Source of the DNA: JBAXXL01 sp037127915
Lineage (GTDB): Bacteria > Bacteroidota > Ignavibacteria > Kapaibacteriales > UBA2268
Direction: 5' to 3'
Assembly (NCBI GenBank): GCA_037127915.1
Contig: JBAXXL010000006.1
Location: 1-64,000 of the forward strand
DNA length: 64,000 nucleotides
Position 1 is the stretch's first letter. Every line of letters starts with the position of its first letter. The translations under genes were made by a program, and so were the position numbers. Below are positions 34,330-41,243 of the stretch, in pieces. A model generated the notes under the pieces. The model had not been told where the DNA came from, searched no databases, and saw nothing but the letters and a program-made list of their open reading frames with translations.

Positions 34330-35058
34330 ATGAAAAAACTAACTAGTTTATTCTTGATGGCCGCATTAGCAATTATATTTATGTCTTGTGGTGAAAAAAA
34401 GGCTCCAACTCTTAGTGAAACAATTACTAAAGACAATATGGATCAAGTAATCGAAAAAATCACAAAAGACGAAGTTCAGAAACCTGAAGACATAAGATTA
34501 TTTATCGATGGATTGACCCGTATCGCCGCTGAAAACAAAAAAGGTTTCGAAGGCAAAACCGTAAAAGAAATTATTGACGCTCAACGTGCTTTAATTTTAG
34601 AAAGCGAAGTTATCAGTATGAATCAAAGATTCATCCGTATGAAATTAGCTATGAACCATACTTTTAATTTCTTAGGAATAGTTCCTCAAGATAATGAAAA
34701 AGGTTCTGTGAATTTTATTTTCTTTGAAATCACAAACAAATCTGACAAAGATATCAAAAATATCCAAGGCGCTTTGCAATTTTACGCTGGTCAAACATTG
34801 GTTAAGAACTTCCCTCTTATAGCAAAAAATGTTCTTAATGGTCAAGTAATTAAAGTTGGCGAAACAAAAAGATTGGCTATTCCTTTCCAAAACGATCCAA
34901 CTAGCCCACGCGATAAAGCTATCCGCGAAAGCCTGAAACAATTGACTAAAGTATGGCAACCTACTTTGATCGAATTTTCTGATGGAAAAGTTATCAGCAT
35001 CGAACAAGCTCCAAAACCAAAATTGGCTAAAACAGCAAATCAAGCAAAAAAGAACTAA
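34330..35058 (+). CDS. Lipoprotein of unknown function
   Basis: A 242-residue lipoprotein with lipobox FMSC (Cys20). The mature region is helical and Lys/Glu-rich up to about residue 105. A beta-rich domain follows (SVNFIFFEITNKSDKDIKNI ... ALQFYAGQTL) that resembles DUF-type FxLYD-like modules seen in small exported lipoproteins. The tail is Lys/Ala-rich (PKPKLAKTANQAKKN). Codon choice is regular and the promoter is close to consensus, so the protein may be well expressed. The function is unknown. A strong terminator follows. Confidence 0.72.
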   Translation: MKKLTSLFLMAALAIIFMSCGEKKAPTLSETITKDNMDQVIEKITKDEVQKPEDIRLFIDGLTRIAAENKKGFEGKTVKEIIDAQRALILESEVISMNQRFIRMKLAMNHTFNFLGIVPQDNEKGSVNFIFFEITNKSDKDIKNIQGALQFYAGQTLVKNFPLIAKNVLNGQVIKVGETKRLAIPFQNDPTSPRDKAIRESLKQLTKVWQPTLIEFSDGKVISIEQAPKPKLAKTANQAKKN

Positions 35059-35089
35059 TATTATAAATTAATATTTCGTTTTTTAAATT

Positions 35090-35125
35090 AAACTCGTTAC
35101 CTGCTTGGTAACGAGTTTTTTTTTT
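35090..35125 (+). terminator. Rho-independent terminator of the lipoprotein gene
   Basis: aaactcgttacc / ggtaacgagttt is a 12-bp stem with a short loop, followed by a run of about ten Ts. Confidence 0.9.
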
Positions 35126-35194
35126 AAATGGACTCTATATGAAAGAGGAGTAGATCTTCATTTTAGGAAAAATAGTCTTATCTGTAGGGACAGG

Positions 35195-35217
35195 TCTCAA
35201 CCTGTCCGCAAGAATTG
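35195..35217. repeat. Dispersed palindrome, gtaggg family (ggacaggt stem)
   Basis: gtagggacaggtctcaacctgtcc has the same gtaggg lead and 19-20 base hairpin as the copies at 7954 and 43388, but with a different, still complementary stem. Confidence 0.55.
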
Positions 35218-35291
35218 ACATATCTACTTTGCAAAAAGTGATTTATTTTATGAAAGCGAGAGGCGAAACAGCGAAATTCGTGATGATGTAA
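35214..35291 (+). pseudogene. Orphan 3' end of a second T9SS sorting domain
   Basis: In frame to the TAA at 35289-35291 this stretch encodes IDISTLQKVIYFMKARGE followed by TAKFVMM. This is the final strand pair of a T9SS type A tail (consensus IDISxLPKGxYFxKxxGETxKFVxx). No intact cargo domain precedes it. It lies in a gap otherwise filled with palindromic repeats. Confidence 0.65.
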
Positions 35292-35311
35292 GTGATTGAT
35301 ATTCTTGATTT

Positions 35312-35340
35312 TCCTCCCCATTGGGAGGATTTAGGTGGGC
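35312..35340. repeat. cccacctaaatcc family palindrome, inverted copy
   Basis: tcctccccattgggaggatttaggtggg is the reverse complement of the 2237 element with small changes. A relaxed third copy (ccccatcccgacc, then ttccccaaaggggaa) is at 35384-35414. Confidence 0.6.
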
Positions 35341-35427
35341 TCGAGGTCTTGAAACAACTACAAAACTACAACTTAGAGCAAGAACCCCATCCCGACCTTC
35401 CCCAAAGGGGAAGGAGAAAGAAAGAAT

Positions 35428-35467
35428 AAAAAAAAACGAAGCCTTTTACAACTTCGTCTTTTTTTTG
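35428..35467 (-). terminator. Terminator of tRNA-Pro(TGG)
   Basis: On the minus strand the stem acgaag...cttcgt is followed by eight Ts. The left arm is also preceded by Ts on the other side, so it could work in both directions. Confidence 0.8.
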
Positions 35468-35469
35468 TG

Positions 35470-35544
35470 TCGGGGCGGCAGGATTCGAACCTGCGGCCCC
35501 CTGGTCCCAAACCAGGTGCGCTAACCGGGCTGCGCTACGCCCCG
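35470..35544 (-). tRNA. tRNA-Pro (anticodon TGG)
   Basis: A 75-base cloverleaf on the minus strand. The acceptor stem is cggggcg/cgccccg with discriminator A. The anticodon stem-loop cctgg-ttTGGga-ccagg gives anticodon TGG, and the T-loop is ggttcgaatcc. CCA is not encoded (the bases after the discriminator read CAC), so the CCA enzyme must add it. The sequence is very similar to the CGG isoacceptor at 49340. Confidence 0.95.
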
Positions 35545-35692
35545 AACAATTTATTCTACTTTCGATTTCAAATGGAATTCAAAATTAAGAATATTTTCTG
35601 ATATAACCAAAAATATAATGAAGTTTTTTTTAAAAAGAATAAATATTTATTTTTGAATGAACGATAAGCACAAATAATAAAAAGGATAAAAA

Positions 35693-36898
35693 GTGGGCTA
35701 TATAGGCAAAGATGTTGTTCACGACGGTTGTGGGTTACCGCTGAAACCCAAAGAAGTATGGGAAAATATCCCTTACTCTGTTCAAAAAGGCATACATAAA
35801 GCCGAAAGAAACGGCGTAGTTGTTAAACAAGTTTCAGGAACACCTGAAGATATAGCAATTTTACGGTCTATTTGGTACGATCCCGAAGACCCGAATATGC
35901 CGACTGCCATTCGCGATACCGAATTTATGTTCATAGCGTACGAAAACGATGTACCTATTGGTGCAACAATACTTTTGCCTGTAGGAAATCACTTATTTTT
36001 GAATAATCTCGCGGGTTCGCGCCACGGTAAAGAACTGCATATCCAAGATTATCTGCTTTGGTATTGTGTTAATCATTTCGAAACGAGCCAATTCAAATAT
36101 ATTGATGTCGGAGTATCATACCGGCCTTCACTTTATAATTTCTTTATCAAATGGCGTGTGGTCTCCTACCCTATTCTGTTTTATCCACCGGAAATTCCGC
36201 TAACGATAAATGATTATCCATTTGTACCTGAGCTGTATCACAGGAATTTCACGCATTCTTCAGCCGATGGAATTGACCTACTGGCGAAAATCACCAGTAG
36301 CGAGGAATTTACATTCTTCCCTTCCGAAGAATGGGCGAATAAATTAGTTCCCGATAAAGCCGATGATTATACTTCGCAATTTCCGTTTATAAAAGAGGAC
36401 GGACTGTGCTATGTGAATTTATACCAGATTTTCAATATCCAGTTTGGAACAATTGTATTCGGTAAAAAATTGACCGATTCTGAAATGTGGAACGGGTACG
36501 GATGCTTGGATGTGTTCAAACGTGAATTTTCATACAAAGCAATTTACGATGAACTGCTCGATTTGGATAAAATAATCAATAAGCGCAAAGAAAATTACGA
36601 ATATCTGACTTCGCTTTTCGCTTTCGAAGATATTTATCCCCAAAAAGAGTACAGCACGAAAGAAAATATTCCTTTTTATTATTATTTTTTCCACGAAAGA
36701 AATGCGAAATTTTCGGAGATGTTAGGAAAATTTAATATCAAGCATAAATTCGATAAAACTAATAATATCATTGCTCTGCCGGTGCACCAAAACCTTACGG
36801 AAGGTCAGTTAGACTATATATACGGGGTGTTCCGCGGGGTATTGAACCTTTGTTCCGAATGGGAACATACTGATATTTATGACAAATATAAAATATAA
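35693..36898 (+). CDS. FemAB-like acetyltransferase fused to a DegT-type aminotransferase tail
   Basis: A 401-residue protein with a GTG start at 35693, preceded by AGGA at good spacing. Residues about 20-190 match the FemAB/GNAT fold: SVQKGIHKAERNGVVVKQV, then HIQDYLLWYCVNHF and KYIDVGVSYRPSLYNFFIKW. Residues about 285-395 resemble the C-terminal small domain of DegT/DnrJ/EryC1 sugar aminotransferases: INKRKENYEYLTSLF, then RNAKFSEMLGKFNI and the closing IIALPVHQNLTEGQLDYIYG. The PLP-binding large domain with its catalytic Lys is missing. A surface-sugar N-acylation role is plausible but inferred. rpmG follows 72 bases later with its own promoter. Confidence 0.65.
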   Translation: MGYIGKDVVHDGCGLPLKPKEVWENIPYSVQKGIHKAERNGVVVKQVSGTPEDIAILRSIWYDPEDPNMPTAIRDTEFMFIAYENDVPIGATILLPVGNHLFLNNLAGSRHGKELHIQDYLLWYCVNHFETSQFKYIDVGVSYRPSLYNFFIKWRVVSYPILFYPPEIPLTINDYPFVPELYHRNFTHSSADGIDLLAKITSSEEFTFFPSEEWANKLVPDKADDYTSQFPFIKEDGLCYVNLYQIFNIQFGTIVFGKKLTDSEMWNGYGCLDVFKREFSYKAIYDELLDLDKIINKRKENYEYLTSLFAFEDIYPQKEYSTKENIPFYYYFFHERNAKFSEMLGKFNIKHKFDKTNNIIALPVHQNLTEGQLDYIYGVFRGVLNLCSEWEHTDIYDKYKI

Positions 36899-36901
36899 TT
36901 T

Positions 36902-36932
36902 TTTGCTATTTTAAATTTTATTCGTAATTTTG
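36902..36932 (+). promoter_or_regulatory. Bacteroidota-type promoter of rpmG
   Basis: TTTG at 36902-36905, a 19-bp spacer and TAATTTTG at 36925-36932, 38 bases before the rpmG start codon. It begins three bases after the previous stop codon. Confidence 0.65.
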
Positions 36933-36970
36933 AAGTTCTATAAAGTAAATAAGTAAATAGGAATATAAAA

Positions 36971-37150
36971 ATGGCTAAGAAAGAGCAAAGAATCAAGGTA
37001 ATCCTTGAGTGTACAGAAGCAAAGAAAGAAGGCAAACCGGCATCAAGGTATTCTACTTTCAAAAATAAACAAAATACTCCGGAACGTATGGAATTGAAAA
37101 AATACAATCCGTTTTTGAGAAGACACACACTACATAAAGAAATTAAGTAA
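36971..37150 (+). CDS. rpmG: 50S ribosomal protein bL33
   Basis: A 59-residue protein, MAKKEQRIKVILECTEAKKE to HTLHKEIK. The N-terminal motif, the ASRYSTFKNKQNTPERMELKKYNP core and the length are those of bL33. Only one Cys is present and the paired zinc-binding CxxC motifs are absent, so this is the zinc-independent (C-minus) form. It has its own consensus promoter and a strong terminator, so it is monocistronic. It is usually next to rpmB or tRNA genes; here it stands alone. Confidence 0.95.
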   Translation: MAKKEQRIKVILECTEAKKEGKPASRYSTFKNKQNTPERMELKKYNPFLRRHTLHKEIK

Positions 37151-37153
37151 AAC

Positions 37154-37180
37154 AAACCCGCCCAGGCGGGTTTTTTTTTG
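37154..37180 (+). terminator. Rho-independent terminator of rpmG
   Basis: aacccgcc / ggcgggtt stem with a two-base loop (ca) and nine Ts, four bases after the stop. Confidence 0.92.
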
Positions 37181-37224
37181 GATTATTTTAAAACTGGGGC
37201 TATCCCAAAACTCGATATTTGGGC

Positions 37225-37322
37225 GACTAGCAAGGATGCTTGTCCCACCATGCCATTGATTTATCGGTGGGTCAATCATCCCTGATTGACTTGCCCACCG
37301 CGTCAAGAATATTTCTTGACGC
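37225..37322. repeat. Cluster of four adjacent hairpins
   Basis: In order: gactagca-agga-tgcttgtc (37225-37244), cccacc...ggtggg (37244-37271), gtcaatca-tccc-tgattgac (37271-37290) and gcgtcaaga-atatt-tcttgacgc (37300-37322). The last one opens the 109-bp repeat that follows. No gene is seen between 37151 and 37770. Confidence 0.65.
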
Positions 37323-37408
37323 TATTTTTTTAAATCCTGTTAAGGATGCCATATTAATAGGATAATTGGAATATAGAATATACGAATTCCATACGAATGG
37401 AATATTAA
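37300..37408 (+). repeat. 109-bp dispersed repeat, copy A
   Basis: Starts with the gcgtcaag...cttgacgc hairpin plus a T-run and continues with taaatcctgttaaggat and ccatattaataggataattg. It ends in a palindrome (attccatacgaatggaat). Hand alignment with copy B at 39120 gives 98 of 109 identical positions without gaps. The two copies flank the T9SS gene at 37771. Confidence 0.85.
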
Positions 37409-37770
37409 TCAATCGCAAGTTTACATAATATACCAGAATTGTAAAATAAATCAGATTTAGAATATAATTTGCTCTATTTTAAGGACTATCATTTAATAAA
37501 ACAAAAAACATCAATAATCCTAAGCATCTATAATATTTAATGCATATAAATTTATTGAAAATTATTTTGAAAATAATTCAACTATTTTTCGAGCAAAGCG
37601 AAAGAAATGGACTTCTCAGTTGTCTATATAATATTGAATGTGCAAATTTGAAAAAAGTATAATGGTATTTTTTACAACATATAGAAATTTACATTGCGAC
37701 AGAAAAAACCAACTGCCGCTTGGTGAGAAATGGAGAAAATTATTTATTAACTTTTTTGGAAATTATTAAA

Positions 37771-39039
37771 ATGAAACTACCACATCCTATTTTTATTTTG
37801 GTATTTGCATTATTAGTAAATATCAACACAAACGCTTATTCACAAGAGCCGCCGTGTTTTCCGGGATTTATGGGTCCTACCTACCAGATAAATGATATTC
37901 AAAACTGTCCTCCTTATGATTCCAATATGCCGCTTGATCCATTTATTGGTTATTTAGCTTTGGACAGTTTAAGTAAGCATGTTGGTTTTAATGAATATCA
38001 TGATTTTCTTGCGCGTCAAAGCTATAACGACACAATAAGAACGATGATGCGTTATATTTATCAGACTGTTGACTATAATCCAACAAATTTTTTATGTTTT
38101 ATGTATCATAACCGATATGATTGTTCACCAATAGATGAATATTATTACGGTTTGATTAGTAAAGTTTTACAAGAATCGCCAAGTCCTATATTGGATGCTT
38201 CATTGCTTGGTTCATTTTTGATTGCTCAGATTGATGTTGATTCGATATATTGCTATACTGATACAAATGCACGTTGGGCAAGAACTAACCGTGCGGTTAT
38301 GGCTACAATAAATCAAATATATAAAGGTACAACACCCATTTACAACAATAATCTACCAATTATTAAGCCAACCATACAGTTCGAATATGCCAGAGAGTGG
38401 TTTATGGGAAAATTTTATGACCCTGATGAAATTTTATTTGAATTAGAAAAAGGTAAATCTTATATAGTTTTTTTAGAATACAGATATATTTGCAGGGATA
38501 ATTCTCAAATCTACTACGAAATCTTTCCAATTCGATGTTCAAAATCAAAAACAGCTTGTATGTACCCAATAGTTAACGGAAATGTTATTGATACATTTAA
38601 TGAACTTGGGTTTGGTACGAGTGTTAATCTTAATGCTTTTAATGATTTACTTACAAATCATATAAATGCAATAAAAAACTATACACCACTGCAAGGAATA
38701 ATTGATGATAATAAAAGTGAAATTGTTAGGTTATACAACATTTTAGTTGAAAGTAAAAAAAATGACGGCTTATTTAGCCATGTACAAATCAAAACATATC
38801 CTACTCCAACTCAAAGCATTTTAAACATAGAATTTATAATTGATAGAAAAGCAGTTGATTTAATTTTTCAGGTATATAATGAATCAGGGAAATTAGTTTA
38901 TGATAATGGTTTTTCCTATGCTAATCAGGGTTTAAATAGAATAACCGAAGATTTCTCATTTTTAACAAATGGAACATATTACTTTAAAATTAATAGTGAA
39001 AAAAATACATTTTCAGGGAAATTTGTTATTGCTAAGTAA
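37771..39039 (+). CDS. T9SS-sorted exported protein of unknown function
   Basis: A 422-residue protein; start ATG 37771 is chosen because it begins a standard signal peptide (MKLPHPIFILVFALL ... AYSQ), while the longer frame adds 17 polar residues. The central part has no family I recognise; it is Tyr/Asn-rich with scattered cysteines (PPCFPGF, LCFMYHNRYDC, YICRDN, FPIRCSKSKTACMYP). The last 75 residues form a T9SS sorting tail (YPTPTQSILNIEF ... GTYYFKINSEK). It is flanked by the two copies of a 109-bp repeat and has its own terminator at 39073. Confidence 0.75.
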   Translation: MKLPHPIFILVFALLVNINTNAYSQEPPCFPGFMGPTYQINDIQNCPPYDSNMPLDPFIGYLALDSLSKHVGFNEYHDFLARQSYNDTIRTMMRYIYQTVDYNPTNFLCFMYHNRYDCSPIDEYYYGLISKVLQESPSPILDASLLGSFLIAQIDVDSIYCYTDTNARWARTNRAVMATINQIYKGTTPIYNNNLPIIKPTIQFEYAREWFMGKFYDPDEILFELEKGKSYIVFLEYRYICRDNSQIYYEIFPIRCSKSKTACMYPIVNGNVIDTFNELGFGTSVNLNAFNDLLTNHINAIKNYTPLQGIIDDNKSEIVRLYNILVESKKNDGLFSHVQIKTYPTPTQSILNIEFIIDRKAVDLIFQVYNESGKLVYDNGFSYANQGLNRITEDFSFLTNGTYYFKINSEKNTFSGKFVIAK

Positions 39040-39072
39040 AAAATTAGAAATATTAATGAAAGTTACTCAATT

Positions 39073-39108
39073 AGACAATTTCTTCGTTTTCTAAGAAGTT
39101 GTCTTTTT
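39073..39108 (+). terminator. Terminator after the T9SS gene
   Basis: agacaatttctt / aagaagttgtct (one mismatch) with an eight-base loop, followed by tttt. Confidence 0.75.
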
Positions 39109-39119
39109 CAATGTTACTC

Positions 39120-39228
39120 GCGTCAAGTATTTTTCTTGACGCGATTTATTTAAATCCTGTTAAGGATTCCATATTAATAGGATAATTGGAATTTCGAATA
39201 TGCGAATTCCGGAGGAATGGAATATTAA
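39120..39228 (+). repeat. 109-bp dispersed repeat, copy B
   Basis: The second copy, about 90% identical to 37300-37408 and of the same length. The terminal palindrome has drifted to attccggaggaatggaat. It lies just upstream of the sirtuin gene. Confidence 0.85.
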
Positions 39229-39296
39229 ATTTGCACTTATTTCAGAGCCACTACGTCTAATTTTGTTAAAAACTATAAATTTTATCGTTGTGTTTT

Positions 39297-40037
39297 ATGA
39301 CAATCAAATCCGAAATAATCGAAAAACTATCTCATGCCAAAACCGTTGCTGTTTTAACAGGTGCGGGAATTTCAGCCGAAAGCGGAATAAAAACTTATCG
39401 CGACCCCGACGGATTGTGGGCAAAATTAAACCCACAGGAATTAGCCTCGATGAAGGGCTTTATGGCGAATCCAAAAGTAGTGTTGGAATGGTACAATTTA
39501 CGTCGTGAAACTGTCGAGAAGGCTCTCCCCAATCCCGGACATTACGCTTTAGCTGAAATGGAAAACATGTTCTGTGAATTTAAATTAATCACCCAGAACA
39601 TTGATCGTCTTCATCAGCGCTCCGGTTCCAAAAATGTAGTAGAATTGCACGGGAACATTGTCGAAAACAAATGCCTTGACTGCGAATCGCCCTATTACGA
39701 GGAATTCCCAGCGGTACTGACAGAATTGCCACGCTGTAAAAAATGCGGTGGATTAATTCGCCCTGCAGTAGTTTGGTTTGGCGAAAATTTACCTGAAGAA
39801 GCTCTAAGCCAAGCCGAAAAAGCCGCCCGTAAATGTGATGTATTTCTTTGCATAGGTACCACAGCCGAAGTATATCCAGCGGCAAATATACCTTTATACG
39901 CAAAGGATAACGGCGCATATTTAGTTGAAATAAATCCCAACGAAACAGTACTTACTCCTTATGTGGATGCCAGAATTCAAGCACCGGCGGGTGTGGCTTT
40001 GCCGGAAATACTAAATCAATTGAAAATTGAAAATTGA
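39297..40037 (+). CDS. cobB: Sir2-family NAD-dependent protein deacylase
   Basis: A 246-residue sirtuin starting at ATG 39297. Motifs are GAGISAESGI near residue 21, TQNIDRLHQRSGS near 98 and the catalytic His in ELHGN near 115. Four zinc cysteines are in NKCLDCES ... LPRCKKCGG, followed by WFGENLP and GTTAEVYPAA. It removes acetyl or, as class III sirtuins with similar length do, succinyl groups from lysines using NAD. The last codons (LKIEN, TGA) lie inside a tgaaaattgaaaatt repeat shared with 7941 and 59380, so the C-terminus has been set by repeat sequence. Confidence 0.92.
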   Translation: MTIKSEIIEKLSHAKTVAVLTGAGISAESGIKTYRDPDGLWAKLNPQELASMKGFMANPKVVLEWYNLRRETVEKALPNPGHYALAEMENMFCEFKLITQNIDRLHQRSGSKNVVELHGNIVENKCLDCESPYYEEFPAVLTELPRCKKCGGLIRPAVVWFGENLPEEALSQAEKAARKCDVFLCIGTTAEVYPAANIPLYAKDNGAYLVEINPNETVLTPYVDARIQAPAGVALPEILNQLKIEN

Positions 40038-40120
40038 AAATTGAAAATGAGAAGAAAGAATTCACCGCAAAGACGCGAAGACGCAAAGAAGGGTTTAGGG
40101 TATTGGGTGTTGGGTATGGG
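40020..40120 (+). repeat. Dispersed repeat (gaaaattg / caccgcaaagacgc), plus copy
   Basis: Begins in the sirtuin 3' end with gaaaattg units, then gaatgaga-like ttgaaaatgagaag, ttcaccgcaaagacgcgaag and gaagggtttagggtattggg. The reverse complement lies at 59305-59390. Confidence 0.75.
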
Positions 40121-40122
40121 TT

Positions 40123-40153
40123 GTCATTCCCGCGAAAGCGGGAATCTATCTTC
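40123..40153. repeat. GTCATTCC hairpin repeat
   Basis: gtcatt-cccgc-gaaa-gcggg-aatctatcttc: a perfect five-base stem with a GNRA-type loop and the usual flanks. Confidence 0.75.
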
Positions 40154-40186
40154 AATTTATGATACTTATAAAGAAATATTTACGTC

Positions 40187-40280
40187 GTAGCCACGAAGTG
40201 GCTTAATATCAATAACTGTGGGTGTTAGCCCACGGCCAATAAAAACCTAAAATATTTGAGCCCTAAAAGGGCGAAATATT
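40187..40280. repeat. Composite gccctttcagggc-family repeat, inverted copy 3
   Basis: Contains agccacgaagtggct, ccgtgggctaacacccacagttatt (on the minus strand) and gccctaaaagggc, in the reverse order of the 14163 copy. The 40038-40419 gap holds only these repeats. Confidence 0.65.
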
Positions 40281-40419
40281 ATACAAAATAATAAGCAGCC
40301 TGCATCTGAAATAATTAAATTAATAAATCGTTTATTTGATATATTTGTGTTGTCTAGTTATAGTAATATGATAAATAAGCAAATAAATAACATAATAAAT
40401 AAGTTTAGAGCAAGAAACG

Positions 40420-40623
40420 ATGCGAACAGTTACAATAAATCAAATAGTACAATCAGAAATTTTGAAAATCCCTGAGTTAAAAGCTTTGATTGGTAAAAAA
40501 GTTCAAATTAAAATTAAACCGATTTCAGATGAAAAGGCAAATAATTCAAAATCAAAATTAGGTTCTTATGATTTAGGTGGAAAATTTGACAATATAAATG
40601 TTAGAGATTTCGCAATAAAATAA
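40420..40623 (+). CDS. VapB-like antitoxin of a broken PIN-toxin module
   Basis: A 67-residue protein. The basic/hydrophobic N-terminal half (LIGKKVQIKIKPI) resembles short antitoxins. The C-terminal signature LGSYDLGGKFDNINVRDFAIK matches, from memory, antitoxins that end in 'GSxDLGGKxDNxNxRDxAYE' and precede PIN-domain VapC toxins. The following nine bases lead to a fragment of such a toxin. If the toxin is lost, the antitoxin may be an orphan repressor or may neutralise a related toxin elsewhere. The assignment is a family-pattern judgement. Confidence 0.6.
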   Translation: MRTVTINQIVQSEILKIPELKALIGKKVQIKIKPISDEKANNSKSKLGSYDLGGKFDNINVRDFAIK

Positions 40624-40631
40624 TTTCAATT

Positions 40632-40721
40632 ATGCAAGCACACCATATTAACAAAATTGCAACAATAAACATCAAGGATTTTCAAAATATCGATGGTATA
40701 GAAATAATACATCCTTTATAA
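40632..40721 (+). pseudogene. C-terminal fragment of a PIN-domain VapC toxin
   Basis: ATG 40632 opens a 29-codon frame, MQAHHINKIATINIKDFQNI followed by DGIEIIHPL. PIN toxins end in a segment of the type 'INKIATxNIKDFxxIxGIEIINP', which carries the last active-site acidic residue and final strand. The N-terminal about 100 residues with the first catalytic acids are missing. This is most simply a deletion remnant of a VapBC locus. Confidence 0.6.
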
Positions 40722-40737
40722 AAATCAAACAAACTTT

Positions 40738-41103
40738 ATGAAAAAGAAAACAAACTGGAAACAAGTCATATTCATCATTGGCGTTATTGCTATGATAATA
40801 GGTATAGTAGATCCTTTAGAAGGATCGGTTGTAATATTGGCTGGTTCAGTGCTAGTAGCACTATCAACTTTCTTAACCGAAGACAGGTATTGGAAAATAT
40901 TCCTATCATTATTTATTATGATTGTGATTGGTGTGTTTTTCTTATTTTATTTATCGTCGCTCGGTGGTTTTGGTGGAACATCTAAACTCTCAGTATGGTG
41001 GGGAATACTGATAATTCCATATCCAATCGGGTGGCTAATAACCATAGTGATGTTAATTGTAAGAATAGTAAAAAAAACAGATGCAGAAAGTTCCGATCGA
41101 TAA
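40738..41103 (+). CDS. Small multi-pass membrane protein
   Basis: A 121-residue protein with a basic start (MKKKTNWKQ) and four likely membrane segments: 10-25, 27-42, 50-70 and 82-107. The last 10 residues are charged. No catalytic or binding motif is visible and I do not recognise the family. It follows the VapBC remnant by 16 bases, but no functional link is implied. A weak hairpin with a T-run (about 41130-41173) follows. Confidence 0.55.
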   Translation: MKKKTNWKQVIFIIGVIAMIIGIVDPLEGSVVILAGSVLVALSTFLTEDRYWKIFLSLFIMIVIGVFFLFYLSSLGGFGGTSKLSVWWGILIIPYPIGWLITIVMLIVRIVKKTDAESSDR

Positions 41104-41243
41104 ATAAATATTTCCGTTTAAAGATTTTAAAATTGGCATTTTATTAAAAAAAAGAATTGCCGTTTTTTTTTATTTTATGAAACAGTTATGAATTCAGTTC
41201 GTAAATAAGTTTACTGATTTTTTAATATTATGGAAAAAAGCCA

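Noticed and set aside
35321..35524. 67-codon frame overlapping tRNA-Pro(TGG)
   Set aside because: It crosses a repeat, a terminator and the tRNA on the opposite strand, so it is not a gene.
37300..39228. Composite transposon between the 109-bp repeats
   Set aside because: The repeats carry no transposase and are only about 90% identical, and I see no target-site duplication. I keep them as a repeat pair, not a transposon.
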